NCBI RefSeq assembly: GCF_002067135.1
Contig: NZ_CP020105.1
Span: 3,162,001-3,226,000, forward strand
DNA from: Spirosoma rigui
GTDB lineage: Bacteria; Bacteroidota; Bacteroidia; Cytophagales; Spirosomataceae
Direction of reading: 5' to 3'
DNA length: 64,000 nt
Below are positions 43,986 through 51,835 of the stretch, piece after piece; position 1 is the stretch's first letter, and every line of letters begins with the position of its first letter. The notes under the pieces were generated by a model, which saw nothing but the letters and a program-made list of their open reading frames with translations, made no database searches and was not told the DNA's origin. The translations under genes and the position numbers were made by a program.

Positions 43986-44474
43986 ATGGCCAGTGAGCTA
44001 TTTAATCGGCGCGACGTTTTAGCGTATTTCATCGTTGCCGCAATTGGCGCTTCCTTACAACTTGTCGCCGGCAGTATACTCCAGGATTGGTTCCAGCTTA
44101 CCTACGAAGAAGCCCTTTTTGTGGGTTATGTCATCGCGTTTGTGGTGGGTTTCGTGTTGACCAAGCTCTTTGCGTTCAACGCCAAAAATTCGGCTCAGAC
44201 CAACCGCGAAGCCATCAAATTTACGCTCGTCTCAATCCTGTCCTGTTTGATAACGGTGTACGGATCTGTTTGGCTTTACAATTATTCCGTTAGCCTGGGT
44301 GAGCCGATTACGGTGGTGGTACCCTTTTCGGTGAAGGAAGTAAATGTCAATAAACTGGCCTCGCAAATTGCCGGTATGGGGGCCAGCTTCCTCAACAACT
44401 ACGTGTTGCACAAACAATTCACGTTTCGCCACACGGGTTTCTACGAGAAACTGAAAAAAATGCTCAATCTTTAG
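43986..44474 (+). CDS. GtrA-like membrane protein
   Basis: 162 residues with four hydrophobic segments (LAYFIVAAIGASLQLVAGSI, EALFVGYVIAFVVGFVLTKL, FTLVSILSCLITVYGSVWLY, and KLASQIAGMGASFLNNYVLH) and the closing FRHTG tail after HKQFTF. The ending NNYVLHKQFTF is typical of GtrA-like proteins, which are proposed to move lipid-linked sugars across the membrane. No glycosyltransferase partner is adjacent. A hairpin follows. Confidence 0.8.
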   Translation: MASELFNRRDVLAYFIVAAIGASLQLVAGSILQDWFQLTYEEALFVGYVIAFVVGFVLTKLFAFNAKNSAQTNREAIKFTLVSILSCLITVYGSVWLYNYSVSLGEPITVVVPFSVKEVNVNKLASQIAGMGASFLNNYVLHKQFTFRHTGFYEKLKKMLNL

Positions 44475-44539
44475 CGGGAATACGTTCGGCACTGCCAGAC
44501 GTAGTGAAACCGCTTACCTCCGGCTGTAAAATCAAAAAT

Positions 44540-44585
44540 GTGACCCGATTACCACCTGATCAAAAATCGGTAGTAATCGGGTCAC
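44540..44585. terminator. Bidirectional hairpin, 13 bp
   Basis: A perfect 13-base-pair outer stem (44540-44552 with 44573-44585) with a partly pairing inner loop lies between the GtrA-like gene and the minus-strand 81-residue frame. Confidence 0.6.
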
Positions 44586-44626
44586 GTTGTATAAGCGATA
44601 ACACGTACTCTGGTCGATGCTAGCGC

Positions 44627-44872
44627 CTATTGCTCAGCGTTTGATTCGCTGCCGCTCTGGCTTTTGCTGTGGCCGGAATGTCCGTGACCACCTTTATCGC
44701 TGTTCTCCACCGAGCCGGTCGCATTATGCTCGTCTTCAGTGCTCTGTTTTGACTTGTGCTTTCCACGGGCGGTTTTACCCTGGGCTTCGTCGGGCAGGTT
44801 GGTGTCCAGTTCGTATCCTTTGGTATCGTCGGCGGTGTCGCGGACAGTGGGTTGCGGGGCTCCTTTGCTCAT
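44627..44872 (-). CDS. Small hydrophilic, probably disordered protein
   Basis: 81 residues without hydrophobic stretches, rich in Ser, Lys, His, Asp and Gly (NLPDEAQGKTARGKHKSKQS; DKGGHGHSGHSKSQSGSESN). It looks like a stress-related disordered protein, but similar composition can arise by chance. Being placed with a convergent hairpin 40 bases behind its stop supports it as a gene. No family recognised. Confidence 0.45.
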   Translation of the reverse strand: MSKGAPQPTVRDTADDTKGYELDTNLPDEAQGKTARGKHKSKQSTEDEHNATGSVENSDKGGHGHSGHSKSQSGSESNAEQ

Positions 44873-45108
44873 AACGTTGGTTTGTTTAGTAAGTGGGTAG
44901 ACAACGGCCGCCAGCGTGCTATTGTTTGCGCCCCGTGTACCGGATAAGAGATGTCCGCCGGAGGAACTTGCATCCGGATGGACCGTATTCAGATTAAATA
45001 CCGCTAAAAATCTAACCTTCCTCCTTCACTGTTCGTTTTATATTCTAATCTATAGTATAAATATAGATTATGAAAATAACTGCTTACTCAACGTTGAATA
45101 CAACAACC

Positions 45109-46116
45109 ATGCATGATAATCCAGTAAACAGACGCCAGGTAATTGGCGGTATCGGGAGTGGTTTGGCCGCTACCTTACTTGCCCCATCGGTGTATGCCTC
45201 TTCGGATGGTACCGGAACGGGGGAGGGGCTGGCGGCACCGCTTGCCGACCCCACCACTAAATACCCCAAGCCTCCGTTCAAGGCCCAGCCTCAGCCCTGG
45301 CCCGGGCTGGCCAGCAAAATGGACCCCCGTCCCGACCACGGAGAAACGAGTTACAAGGGGTCAGGGCGTTTGCAGGGCCGCAAAGCCCTGATAACCGGTG
45401 GTGATTCGGGTATGGGTCGAGCTGCTGCCATTGCCTACGCCCGAGAAGGAGCAGACGTAGCGATTAACTACCTGCCAGCCGAAGAACCCGATGCCCGTGA
45501 AGTGATTGACCTGATCAAGAAAGAAGGGCGCAAGGCACTAGCCATTCCCGGCGACATCCGGGATGAAGCTTTTTGCAAGCGGCTGGTTGACGAAGCCGTG
45601 AAAGGATTGGGCGGGTTGGATATTCTGGTTAGCAATGCCGCCCGTCAGCAAAGTCGCGAGTCTATTCTCGACGTTTCTTCGGAGGATTTCGACGCGACCA
45701 TGAAGACCAACATTTACGCGCCTTTCTGGATCATAAAAGCTGCCCTGCCACACATGCCCCCCGGCTCATCCATCATTGGAACAACATCCGAACAGGCCTA
45801 CGACCCGTCGCCTAATCTGTATGACTACGCGCAGACGAAGGCCGCAACTATGAACTTTGTCAAGTCGCTGGCCAAACAGCTTGGACCAAAAGGAATACGG
45901 GTCAACGGCGTAGCGCCGGGCCCCATCTGGACGCCCTTACAACCCAGCGGTGGTGCTACTCAGGAAAAACTAAAAACTTTCGGTGGTAATACGCCCCTGG
46001 GTCGCCCAGGTCAACCCGCCGAGTTAGCCTCCATCTACGTACAACTGGCGGCTAATGATGCCAGTTATGCAACGGGGCAGGTGTACGGAGCCGCCGGTGG
46101 GGGCGGTCAGCCGTAA
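45109..46116 (+). CDS. SDR oxidoreductase with Tat-like signal
   Basis: 335 residues from ATG 45109 (MHDNPVNRRQVIGGIGSGLA); an ATG at 45070 would add 13 residues. The N-terminus has an RR pair followed by a mild hydrophobic stretch and ASS, like a twin-arginine signal. The SDR part is complete: ALITGGDSGMGRAAAIAYAR, NAARQQSRESILDVSS, and YDYAQTKAATMNF (catalytic Tyr and Lys); Ser in IIGTTSEQAYD is plausible. It resembles YhdF/YgfF-like glucose or general stress SDRs (about 290 residues), which usually lack a signal. Export with bound NAD(P) would need Tat. Confidence 0.86.
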   Translation: MHDNPVNRRQVIGGIGSGLAATLLAPSVYASSDGTGTGEGLAAPLADPTTKYPKPPFKAQPQPWPGLASKMDPRPDHGETSYKGSGRLQGRKALITGGDSGMGRAAAIAYAREGADVAINYLPAEEPDAREVIDLIKKEGRKALAIPGDIRDEAFCKRLVDEAVKGLGGLDILVSNAARQQSRESILDVSSEDFDATMKTNIYAPFWIIKAALPHMPPGSSIIGTTSEQAYDPSPNLYDYAQTKAATMNFVKSLAKQLGPKGIRVNGVAPGPIWTPLQPSGGATQEKLKTFGGNTPLGRPGQPAELASIYVQLAANDASYATGQVYGAAGGGGQP

Positions 46117-46145
46117 TCAGCAAACAGAACGGTATGACCGCAGTG

Positions 46146-46179
46146 GCCGCGTTGGTAGTAATCCAGCGCGGCTATTTTT
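46146..46179 (+). terminator. Terminator of the SDR gene
   Basis: A 10-base-pair stem (46146-46155 with 46163-46172, one G-U pair) and 7-base loop is followed by TATTTTT, 30 bases after the SDR stop. Confidence 0.7.
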
Positions 46180-46329
46180 ACATCAGGGCAATTGGTCAGC
46201 CAATCGTGGTGACTTCAAATCGTACCATGCATTAAATTTTGGTAGTAGTACGTTTGTGAAAGATATTTCAATGTCCCAAATATGATGGAGAATGTCCTGA
46301 TTTAGAAAGTAATGGAGCGCAGAAGCCTC

Positions 46330-46337
46330 TAGCTTTG
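46330..46337 (+). promoter_or_regulatory. -7 element of the M3 peptidase gene
   Basis: TAGCTTTG, exact TAnnTTTG, 34 bases before the ATG at 46372. I do not see a convincing -33 TTG. Confidence 0.4.
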
Positions 46338-46371
46338 ATGCATTCATCGTACTATTCTATCTACTCCATAC

Positions 46372-48507
46372 ATGCTTACTCTTCGATTTACATGGCTGAT
46401 CAGTGTAGCACTGACGCTGATTGTCCGGACAGCCTTCGCCCAGTTACCGGCCAATCAATCTCCCAAAGCGGAAGTAAATCCGTTTTTGTCAGCTTACGCT
46501 ACGCCCCGCCAAACGCCACCTTTCGACAAAATAACCAATGCTCACTACCTGCCTGCTCTTCGGGAAGGACTCGCTCAGGGTCGCAGCCAGATACTCACGA
46601 TCGGGGCAAATCCGGCTAAACCCACGTTTGAGAATACTATCGTTGCCCTCGAACGTACTGGTGACTTGCTAGGTCGGGTGAGGGCAGTTATGTTCAACCT
46701 GAAAGCGGTCGAAACGACTCCCGAGCTACAAAAGGCTGTTCAGGAGGCATCACCCCTGCTGACCGAATATGTCAATGATATGCTGCTGAATAGAACGCTC
46801 TATGCGCGGGTTAAATCGGTTTATACCCAACGGTCCCAGTTGAAACTCAATCCTGAAAAGGGGATGCTGCTCGAAAAAACCTACCGGATGTTCGTCCGCA
46901 ACGGAGCTAATCTAGACATAGAAGGCAAAAACAGGCTGCGGGTTATCGACCGTGATCTGGCGCAATTGGCGCTTCAGTTCAGCGAGAATTTGTTGAATGA
47001 AACGAACGCATACAGCATGACCGTGACCAATGAGAAAGATTTGGCTGGCTTACCCGACTACGTGCGTGATGCGGCTAAAGCCACGGCGAAGCAGCAGGGT
47101 AAAGCAGGCTATATGTTTACCTTACAGTTTCCAAGTTTATCTCCCTTCCTGAAATATGCCGATAACCGGACGTTACGCCAGGAGCTATATCGGGCTTATT
47201 CCAGCCGCTGTTATCATGGTGACAAAAATGACAATTCGGCAATCATTGATAAAGTCATAAACCTGCGCTATGAGCGGGCAAACCTGCTGGGTTATAAAAC
47301 ACACGCTGATTTTGTGCTGGAAGAGCGCATGGCTGGCTCCCGCGAAAAAGTACAGAGCTTTCTGGATGAACTGGTTGGCTATGCCCGCCCGGCTGCCGAA
47401 CGACAACTGATCGAACTAACCACCTACGCCAAAGCGCACGGCTTCACCGATGAAAAGTTACAAGTCTGGGACCAGAGCTATTACGCAGAGAAGCTTAAGA
47501 GAGAAAAATATGATATTGATGACGAAGTGCTGAAACCATACTTCAAGCTGGAAAACGTTCTCAATGGCGCCTTTATGGTTGCCAACAAGCTGTACGGTAT
47601 CACTTTCAAAGAACGGACTGATATTCCCCTCTACAATCCGGAGGTAAAAACCTTTGATATGTTTGATAAGGACGGGACATTTCTGGCCGTGTTCTACGGC
47701 GACTATTTTCCTCGTGCGGGCAAAGGGGGCGGTGCCTGGATGAACGTGCTGCAAGGACAAAAGATGGAGAACGGCCAGAATACACGCCCGCACGTACTAA
47801 ACGTCTGTAACTTCACCCGTCCTACTGATACGAAACCTTCATTACTGACTTTCTACGAAGTGACCACGCTGTTTCATGAATTTGGTCATGGCTTACATGG
47901 TATGTTAGCCAACAGCACCTACCGCAGCCTGAGTGGAGTAAATGTTCCCTGGGACTTTGTTGAGTTGCCTTCTCAGTTGATGGAGAACTGGTGTTACGAT
48001 CCCGAAGCACTCAAGCTCTTTGCTAAACACTATCAAACGGGTGAGGTGATTCCGGGCGAGTTGATCGAGAAAATCCGAGCCAGCCAGAACTTCATGGCTG
48101 GACTCTCTACCCTTCGACAACTTCGATATAGACAGATCGACCTGTATTATCACGGTCGTAAACCAACTGGTGAGTCGATCAGTGCCGTTGAAAATCATGT
48201 CGATTCGCTGACCAATCTGTTCCCCCGCGTTGAAGGTATTGCCCTAAGCCCTGCTTTCGAGCACATTTTTCCCGGTGGTTACTCGGCGGGTTTCTATAGC
48301 TACAAATGGAGCGAAGTGCTGGATGCTGATGCATTCGAATTCTTTAAGGAAAAAGGCGGACTGGACAACAAAGCCGCAGCCGACAGTTTCCGCAAGAATG
48401 TGCTGGAGAAGGGCGGTACCGAGAAGCCTATGGAACTGTACAAGAAATTTCGCGGTCGTGAACCCTCACCAAAAGCGATGCTCCGCCGGAGTGGGCTTAT
48501 CCTTTAA
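46372..48507 (+). CDS. M3 family metallopeptidase (Dcp-like)
   Basis: 711 residues with a signal peptide (MLTLRFTWLISVALTLIVRT, then AFAQ). The zinc site is HEFGH at residues 502-506 in TTLFHEFGHGLHGM, and the third ligand region is the following LPSQLMENWCYD (Glu). The N-terminal part is helical, as in oligopeptidase A and peptidyl-dipeptidase Dcp, and the length matches. The mature protein is probably periplasmic and trims peptides. The start has an upstream -7 element. A hairpin (48570-48604) separates it from kup. Confidence 0.94.
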   Translation: MLTLRFTWLISVALTLIVRTAFAQLPANQSPKAEVNPFLSAYATPRQTPPFDKITNAHYLPALREGLAQGRSQILTIGANPAKPTFENTIVALERTGDLLGRVRAVMFNLKAVETTPELQKAVQEASPLLTEYVNDMLLNRTLYARVKSVYTQRSQLKLNPEKGMLLEKTYRMFVRNGANLDIEGKNRLRVIDRDLAQLALQFSENLLNETNAYSMTVTNEKDLAGLPDYVRDAAKATAKQQGKAGYMFTLQFPSLSPFLKYADNRTLRQELYRAYSSRCYHGDKNDNSAIIDKVINLRYERANLLGYKTHADFVLEERMAGSREKVQSFLDELVGYARPAAERQLIELTTYAKAHGFTDEKLQVWDQSYYAEKLKREKYDIDDEVLKPYFKLENVLNGAFMVANKLYGITFKERTDIPLYNPEVKTFDMFDKDGTFLAVFYGDYFPRAGKGGGAWMNVLQGQKMENGQNTRPHVLNVCNFTRPTDTKPSLLTFYEVTTLFHEFGHGLHGMLANSTYRSLSGVNVPWDFVELPSQLMENWCYDPEALKLFAKHYQTGEVIPGELIEKIRASQNFMAGLSTLRQLRYRQIDLYYHGRKPTGESISAVENHVDSLTNLFPRVEGIALSPAFEHIFPGGYSAGFYSYKWSEVLDADAFEFFKEKGGLDNKAAADSFRKNVLEKGGTEKPMELYKKFRGREPSPKAMLRRSGLIL

Positions 48508-48569
48508 CTGGGTGACACTGGCTTACACGGTGTATTGAATGAAGGCATGGATAGTAAACGCTTTATCGG

Positions 48570-48604
48570 TCGGTGTGCTGGGCGGCTGGCTACCAACACA
48601 CCGA
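48570..48604. terminator. Hairpin between convergent M3 and kup genes
   Basis: Arms 48570-48577 and 48597-48604 pair over eight bases, with a 19-base loop that may extend the stem by two GC pairs. No T-run. Confidence 0.45.
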
Positions 48605-48684
48605 CTTATAAAAGCTAACCGGTTCAAAACCAGTTGCGAATAACAGATGAATTAGTATGGTGCTAAAATCCTGCCAGTAAAGGC

Positions 48685-50625
48685 CTAGCTGTTCACTCGT
48701 TTGAGTTTGATGCTTTCAACGGGACGAATGATCAGCGGCACCTGCTCGACTTTGACCGAACTGCTGTCCAGCCCGAACCAGCGAGCTTCTGACGTAGTGA
48801 ATCCCTTCACGAAGAAGTAGACATTCATGATAAACCGTTCGTAGGCTGACAGATCATTGTCGTAGGAAAGGAATTTCTCCAGCACCACAAACCGGAAATC
48901 GCCGATCACGTTCTGGCGGTTGAGCGACTCGTACCGGCTTGTAATGTCCACTTCCTTGTTGCGTACCATGTCCTCAATGACCTTCCGGAAGAAGAGGTTT
49001 ATTCGCTGCTCCACCCGGAACCCGAGCCGGAACGTGACCTTATAACAGTCATCGGCGGCCAGCGTGTTCACCTTGTATTCCATGGTGTAGGGATCGTCGG
49101 TAATATCGACGTGGACGAACCAGTAAATGTCGGCGCGTTTGGGTCGTTTCTGGAAGATGGAATAAATGATCTTCGTCTCGATTTCCGACTGCCGGGCCGC
49201 GTTGCTCATGAAGACCAGGTGTGTTGCGTATTTCGGAATACTGATGTCGCGGCTCAGTTCTTTGATCGCGTCCAGGTATTGGTCGATGCGCACGTATTCG
49301 GTCAGGCGCAGTTTGATGCGGAACGCCTGCAGCCAGACGAACATAACCCCGGCGATGGTCAGGCCGATCAGCACCGACACCCAGCCACCGTGGGGAAACT
49401 TGATCAGGTTAGCCACCAGGAACGCGCCTTCCAGGGCCAGGTATACGCCCAGAAACAGAACAACGCCCCACGGACTGTACCGATGGGTATAGAGATAATA
49501 CGTCATCAGGAGGGTCGTCATCAGCATGGTCAGCGTAATGGCGAGTCCGTAAGCCGCTTCCATATTCTTCGATTCCTGGAAGTAGAGAACTACCCCAACG
49601 CAGCCCGCCCACAGCAGCAGGTTAACGCTGGGAACGAACAGTTGTCCTTTCTGAACCGATGGATAACTGAGCTGAACCTTGGGCCAGAAGTTAAGCCGGA
49701 TGGCTTCACTGATCAGGGTAAACGAACCCGTAATAAGGGCCTGGCTGGCAATGACGGTAGCTGCGGTGGCAATACCGATTCCGGTCGTCAGGAACCAGTC
49801 GGGCATGACTTCGTAGAACGGGATACGCTCACCCAGGGTCTGTCCCTGAATGCTCAGCAGCCACGCGCCCTGTCCGAAGTAGTTCAGGATCAGACAAATT
49901 TTGACAAAGACCCAACTCACCCGGATGTTGGCCCGGCCGCAGTGTCCCATATCTGAATATAGCGCTTCAGCCCCCGTTGTACAGAGGAATACCGAGCCGA
50001 GCAGCCAAAAGCCACCAGGGTATTGCGTCAGCAGCGTGTAGGCGTAGTACGGATTGAGCGCCGATAGGACACCGGGTGCCTGAACCAACTGAATCAGACC
50101 AAGCACGGCCAGCATCGAAAACCAGACCAGCATAATGGGGCCAAAGGCAGTACCTACCACGCTGGTCCCGAATGCCTGTACCATGAAGAGTACCGTCAGA
50201 ATGCCAATTACAATGGGTACCGTTGGAATATCAGGGTAAATAAGTCCTAGTCCCTCAATGGCGGATGAAACCGAAATGGGGGGAGTAATAATACCATCGG
50301 CGAGCAGCGCACTACCGCCAATAATGGCGGGTATGGTCAGCCAGCGGGCGTGCCGCCGGATGAGGGCGTAGAGCGCGAAGATACCGCCTTCACCACGGTT
50401 ATCGGCGCGCAGGATCAGGATGACATACTTGACGGATGTTTGTAGGGTGAGGGTCCAGAAAACGCAGGAGAGCGCGCCCTTGACCAGTATTTCGTCGACA
50501 ACCCGGTTGTCGATAATAGCACGTAGTGTATAGAGGGGCGACGTGCCAATATCGCCGTAAATGATGCCCAGAGCGACCAGCAGGCCTGCGGCCTTGACAG
50601 TGTCCAGATGCTTTTTGTCTTCCAT
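48685..50625 (-). CDS. kup: KUP/HAK/KT potassium transporter
   Basis: 646 residues from ATG 50625; a TTG at 50628 would add one residue. The KUP signature GIIYGDIGTSPLYTLRAI is near the N-terminus, followed by about twelve hydrophobic helices (for example FWTLTLQTSVKYVILILRA and TVPIVIGILTVLFMVQAFG) and a soluble C-terminal half. The family imports potassium, often with protons. KUP transporters can be targets of c-di-AMP in other bacteria; here that is only suggested by the presence of cdaA in the window. Length is normal. Confidence 0.95.
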   Translation of the reverse strand: MEDKKHLDTVKAAGLLVALGIIYGDIGTSPLYTLRAIIDNRVVDEILVKGALSCVFWTLTLQTSVKYVILILRADNRGEGGIFALYALIRRHARWLTIPAIIGGSALLADGIITPPISVSSAIEGLGLIYPDIPTVPIVIGILTVLFMVQAFGTSVVGTAFGPIMLVWFSMLAVLGLIQLVQAPGVLSALNPYYAYTLLTQYPGGFWLLGSVFLCTTGAEALYSDMGHCGRANIRVSWVFVKICLILNYFGQGAWLLSIQGQTLGERIPFYEVMPDWFLTTGIGIATAATVIASQALITGSFTLISEAIRLNFWPKVQLSYPSVQKGQLFVPSVNLLLWAGCVGVVLYFQESKNMEAAYGLAITLTMLMTTLLMTYYLYTHRYSPWGVVLFLGVYLALEGAFLVANLIKFPHGGWVSVLIGLTIAGVMFVWLQAFRIKLRLTEYVRIDQYLDAIKELSRDISIPKYATHLVFMSNAARQSEIETKIIYSIFQKRPKRADIYWFVHVDITDDPYTMEYKVNTLAADDCYKVTFRLGFRVEQRINLFFRKVIEDMVRNKEVDITSRYESLNRQNVIGDFRFVVLEKFLSYDNDLSAYERFIMNVYFFVKGFTTSEARWFGLDSSSVKVEQVPLIIRPVESIKLKRVNS

Positions 50626-51032
50626 CAACTGGTAATCGTGTCGCAGCCCGTTGTCAGGTCAGCGGGCTGGTTTCGTAAACCAGCCGTAAAAGTAACGGTC
50701 GACTGGTTTCGTTGTTCTTAAATTGTTGTGAATTTCGGACGATTGCGCGTCAACAGCCGACCATTGCTTGGTTTTGGGTCCGGAAAAGCGCTGTCAGATT
50801 AGAATCGACTATCCCAGCGAATAGGTAAAAATAACGATCGCTACGGTAGCCGCCAGTTTACCGGCCCCGTTTTTGTATAATCGATAGTACCGCCGTACCT
50901 TTGTGCACTGTAAAGGCATCGGGTGGATGTGGTAGTTACTGCCTGCTCTCGCCTGGCTTTTACACGTGGTGTCGTTGTGTTGGCTGTGTCAGGGCCGTTG
51001 CCTTACACCGAAAACTGAACGGTTTCACTTCT
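50626..51032. other. 407-base intergenic region with tRNA-Arg promoter
   Basis: Between kup and tRNA-Arg. The only feature I support is the promoter at 50873-50903. The kup promoter should lie in the left part, but I see no clear element. Confidence 0.5.
50873..50903 (+). promoter_or_regulatory. tRNA-Arg promoter (TTG-N20-TACCTTTG)
   Basis: TTG at 50873-50875, exactly 20 spacer bases and TACCTTTG at 50896-50903, a full TAnnTTTG. The tRNA starts 129 bases later. Confidence 0.7.
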
Positions 51033-51106
51033 GGTCCCGTAGCTCAGCTGGATAGAGCATCTGCCTTCTAAGCAGACGGTCAAGCGTTCGAATCGCTTCG
51101 GGGTCA
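51033..51106 (+). tRNA. tRNA-Arg(TCT)
   Basis: 74 bases. The acceptor stem GGTCCCG (51033-51039) pairs with CGGGGTC (51099-51105) using two G-U pairs, discriminator A. The anticodon stem TCTGC/GCAGA encloses CTTCTAA with anticodon TCT, reading AGA and AGG. The D arm (GCTCAGCTGGATAGAGC) and T arm (AAGCG TTCGAAT CGCTT) are standard. CCA is not encoded. The antisense frame 51003-51242 is not a gene. Confidence 0.95.
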
Positions 51107-51117
51107 CCTTTATTAGC

Positions 51118-51150
51118 AAGCACTTATCCGAAAGGGTAGGTGCTTTTTTT
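51118..51150 (+). terminator. Terminator of tRNA-Arg
   Basis: A 12-base-pair stem (51118-51129 with 51134-51145, two G-U pairs), GAAA loop, and T-run to about 51151. A standard rho-independent terminator. Confidence 0.8.
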
Positions 51151-51835
51151 ATTGCTGGTTCAACCGCTTCGGTATCATCCGCACCCGTCACCGGATCTTT
51201 TAGCGTGCCTGATACGTACTGGCGCAGAAGGATGCGCAGCAAAGCGCCTGCGTTACGTCAGGTAGATAAGCAGAAAACTTTCCCGTCGAACCCCCGTACA
51301 TGAGCAAGATACCCAGATCATAAATAATTATTTTAAAAAAAATAGAAGTAGTAAAGTAAAGCTCTTGCTAAGGAGAAAACGAGTCAGACCTTTCATAAGC
51401 CGTAACGACGCCCGGAACCGCAATTACGAGCCTAAGTATAAATGAATGCCTATACGGTAATTTATTATTTATAATCAAACTTTAATTACGTGTTGGCACA
51501 CGTATTAATAGATAGACAGTGCCTTTGTAGTCAATTTGTTAGACCACGCTTACATACCGTTTAATAAATACTAAGTGCGATGGGCGTAGGATATATTTCC
51601 AAAATAAAGTTGCACGGGTATGGTTTATTGTGCTACTTTCCCGATAGATAAAGTATTGAATCCCTTGTTTTTAGGTCGTGAGGCCATTTTTTGCAACTAA
51701 CATCAAAATAAACACCGTGTTACTATTATTGCAAAAAAATAGTCAAGGATTTAATGAATAATTAGAATGGTATGGTTATTGTTAAAGTAACTTTCGCCCG
51801 GACTTACAAAAATTTACTTCTTTTAAACGTGCTCT
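51151..51835. other. AT-rich 685-base region before the SGNH gene
   Basis: Much richer in A and T than the flanks, especially 51320-51380 and 51470-51800. It contains a perfect 7-base inverted repeat (51487-51493 with 51498-51504, TACGTGT/ACACGTA) but no frame with coding character; the longest forward peptides are about 20 residues. The upstream control region of the secreted SGNH protein must lie here. No exact -33/-7 pair was found. Confidence 0.5.

Noticed and set aside
45070..45108. Thirteen extra N-terminal codons of the Tat-like SDR
   Set aside because: The shorter start gives the twin-arginine pair closer to the N-terminus; kept as an alternative only.
51003..51242. Minus-strand frame with RFERLTVCLEGRCSIQLSYG
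   Set aside because: It is antisense to tRNA-Arg and its terminator; not a protein-coding gene.
51541..51660. Short 23-residue frame in the AT-rich gap
   Set aside because: Too short, and no ribosome-binding, promoter or conservation evidence.
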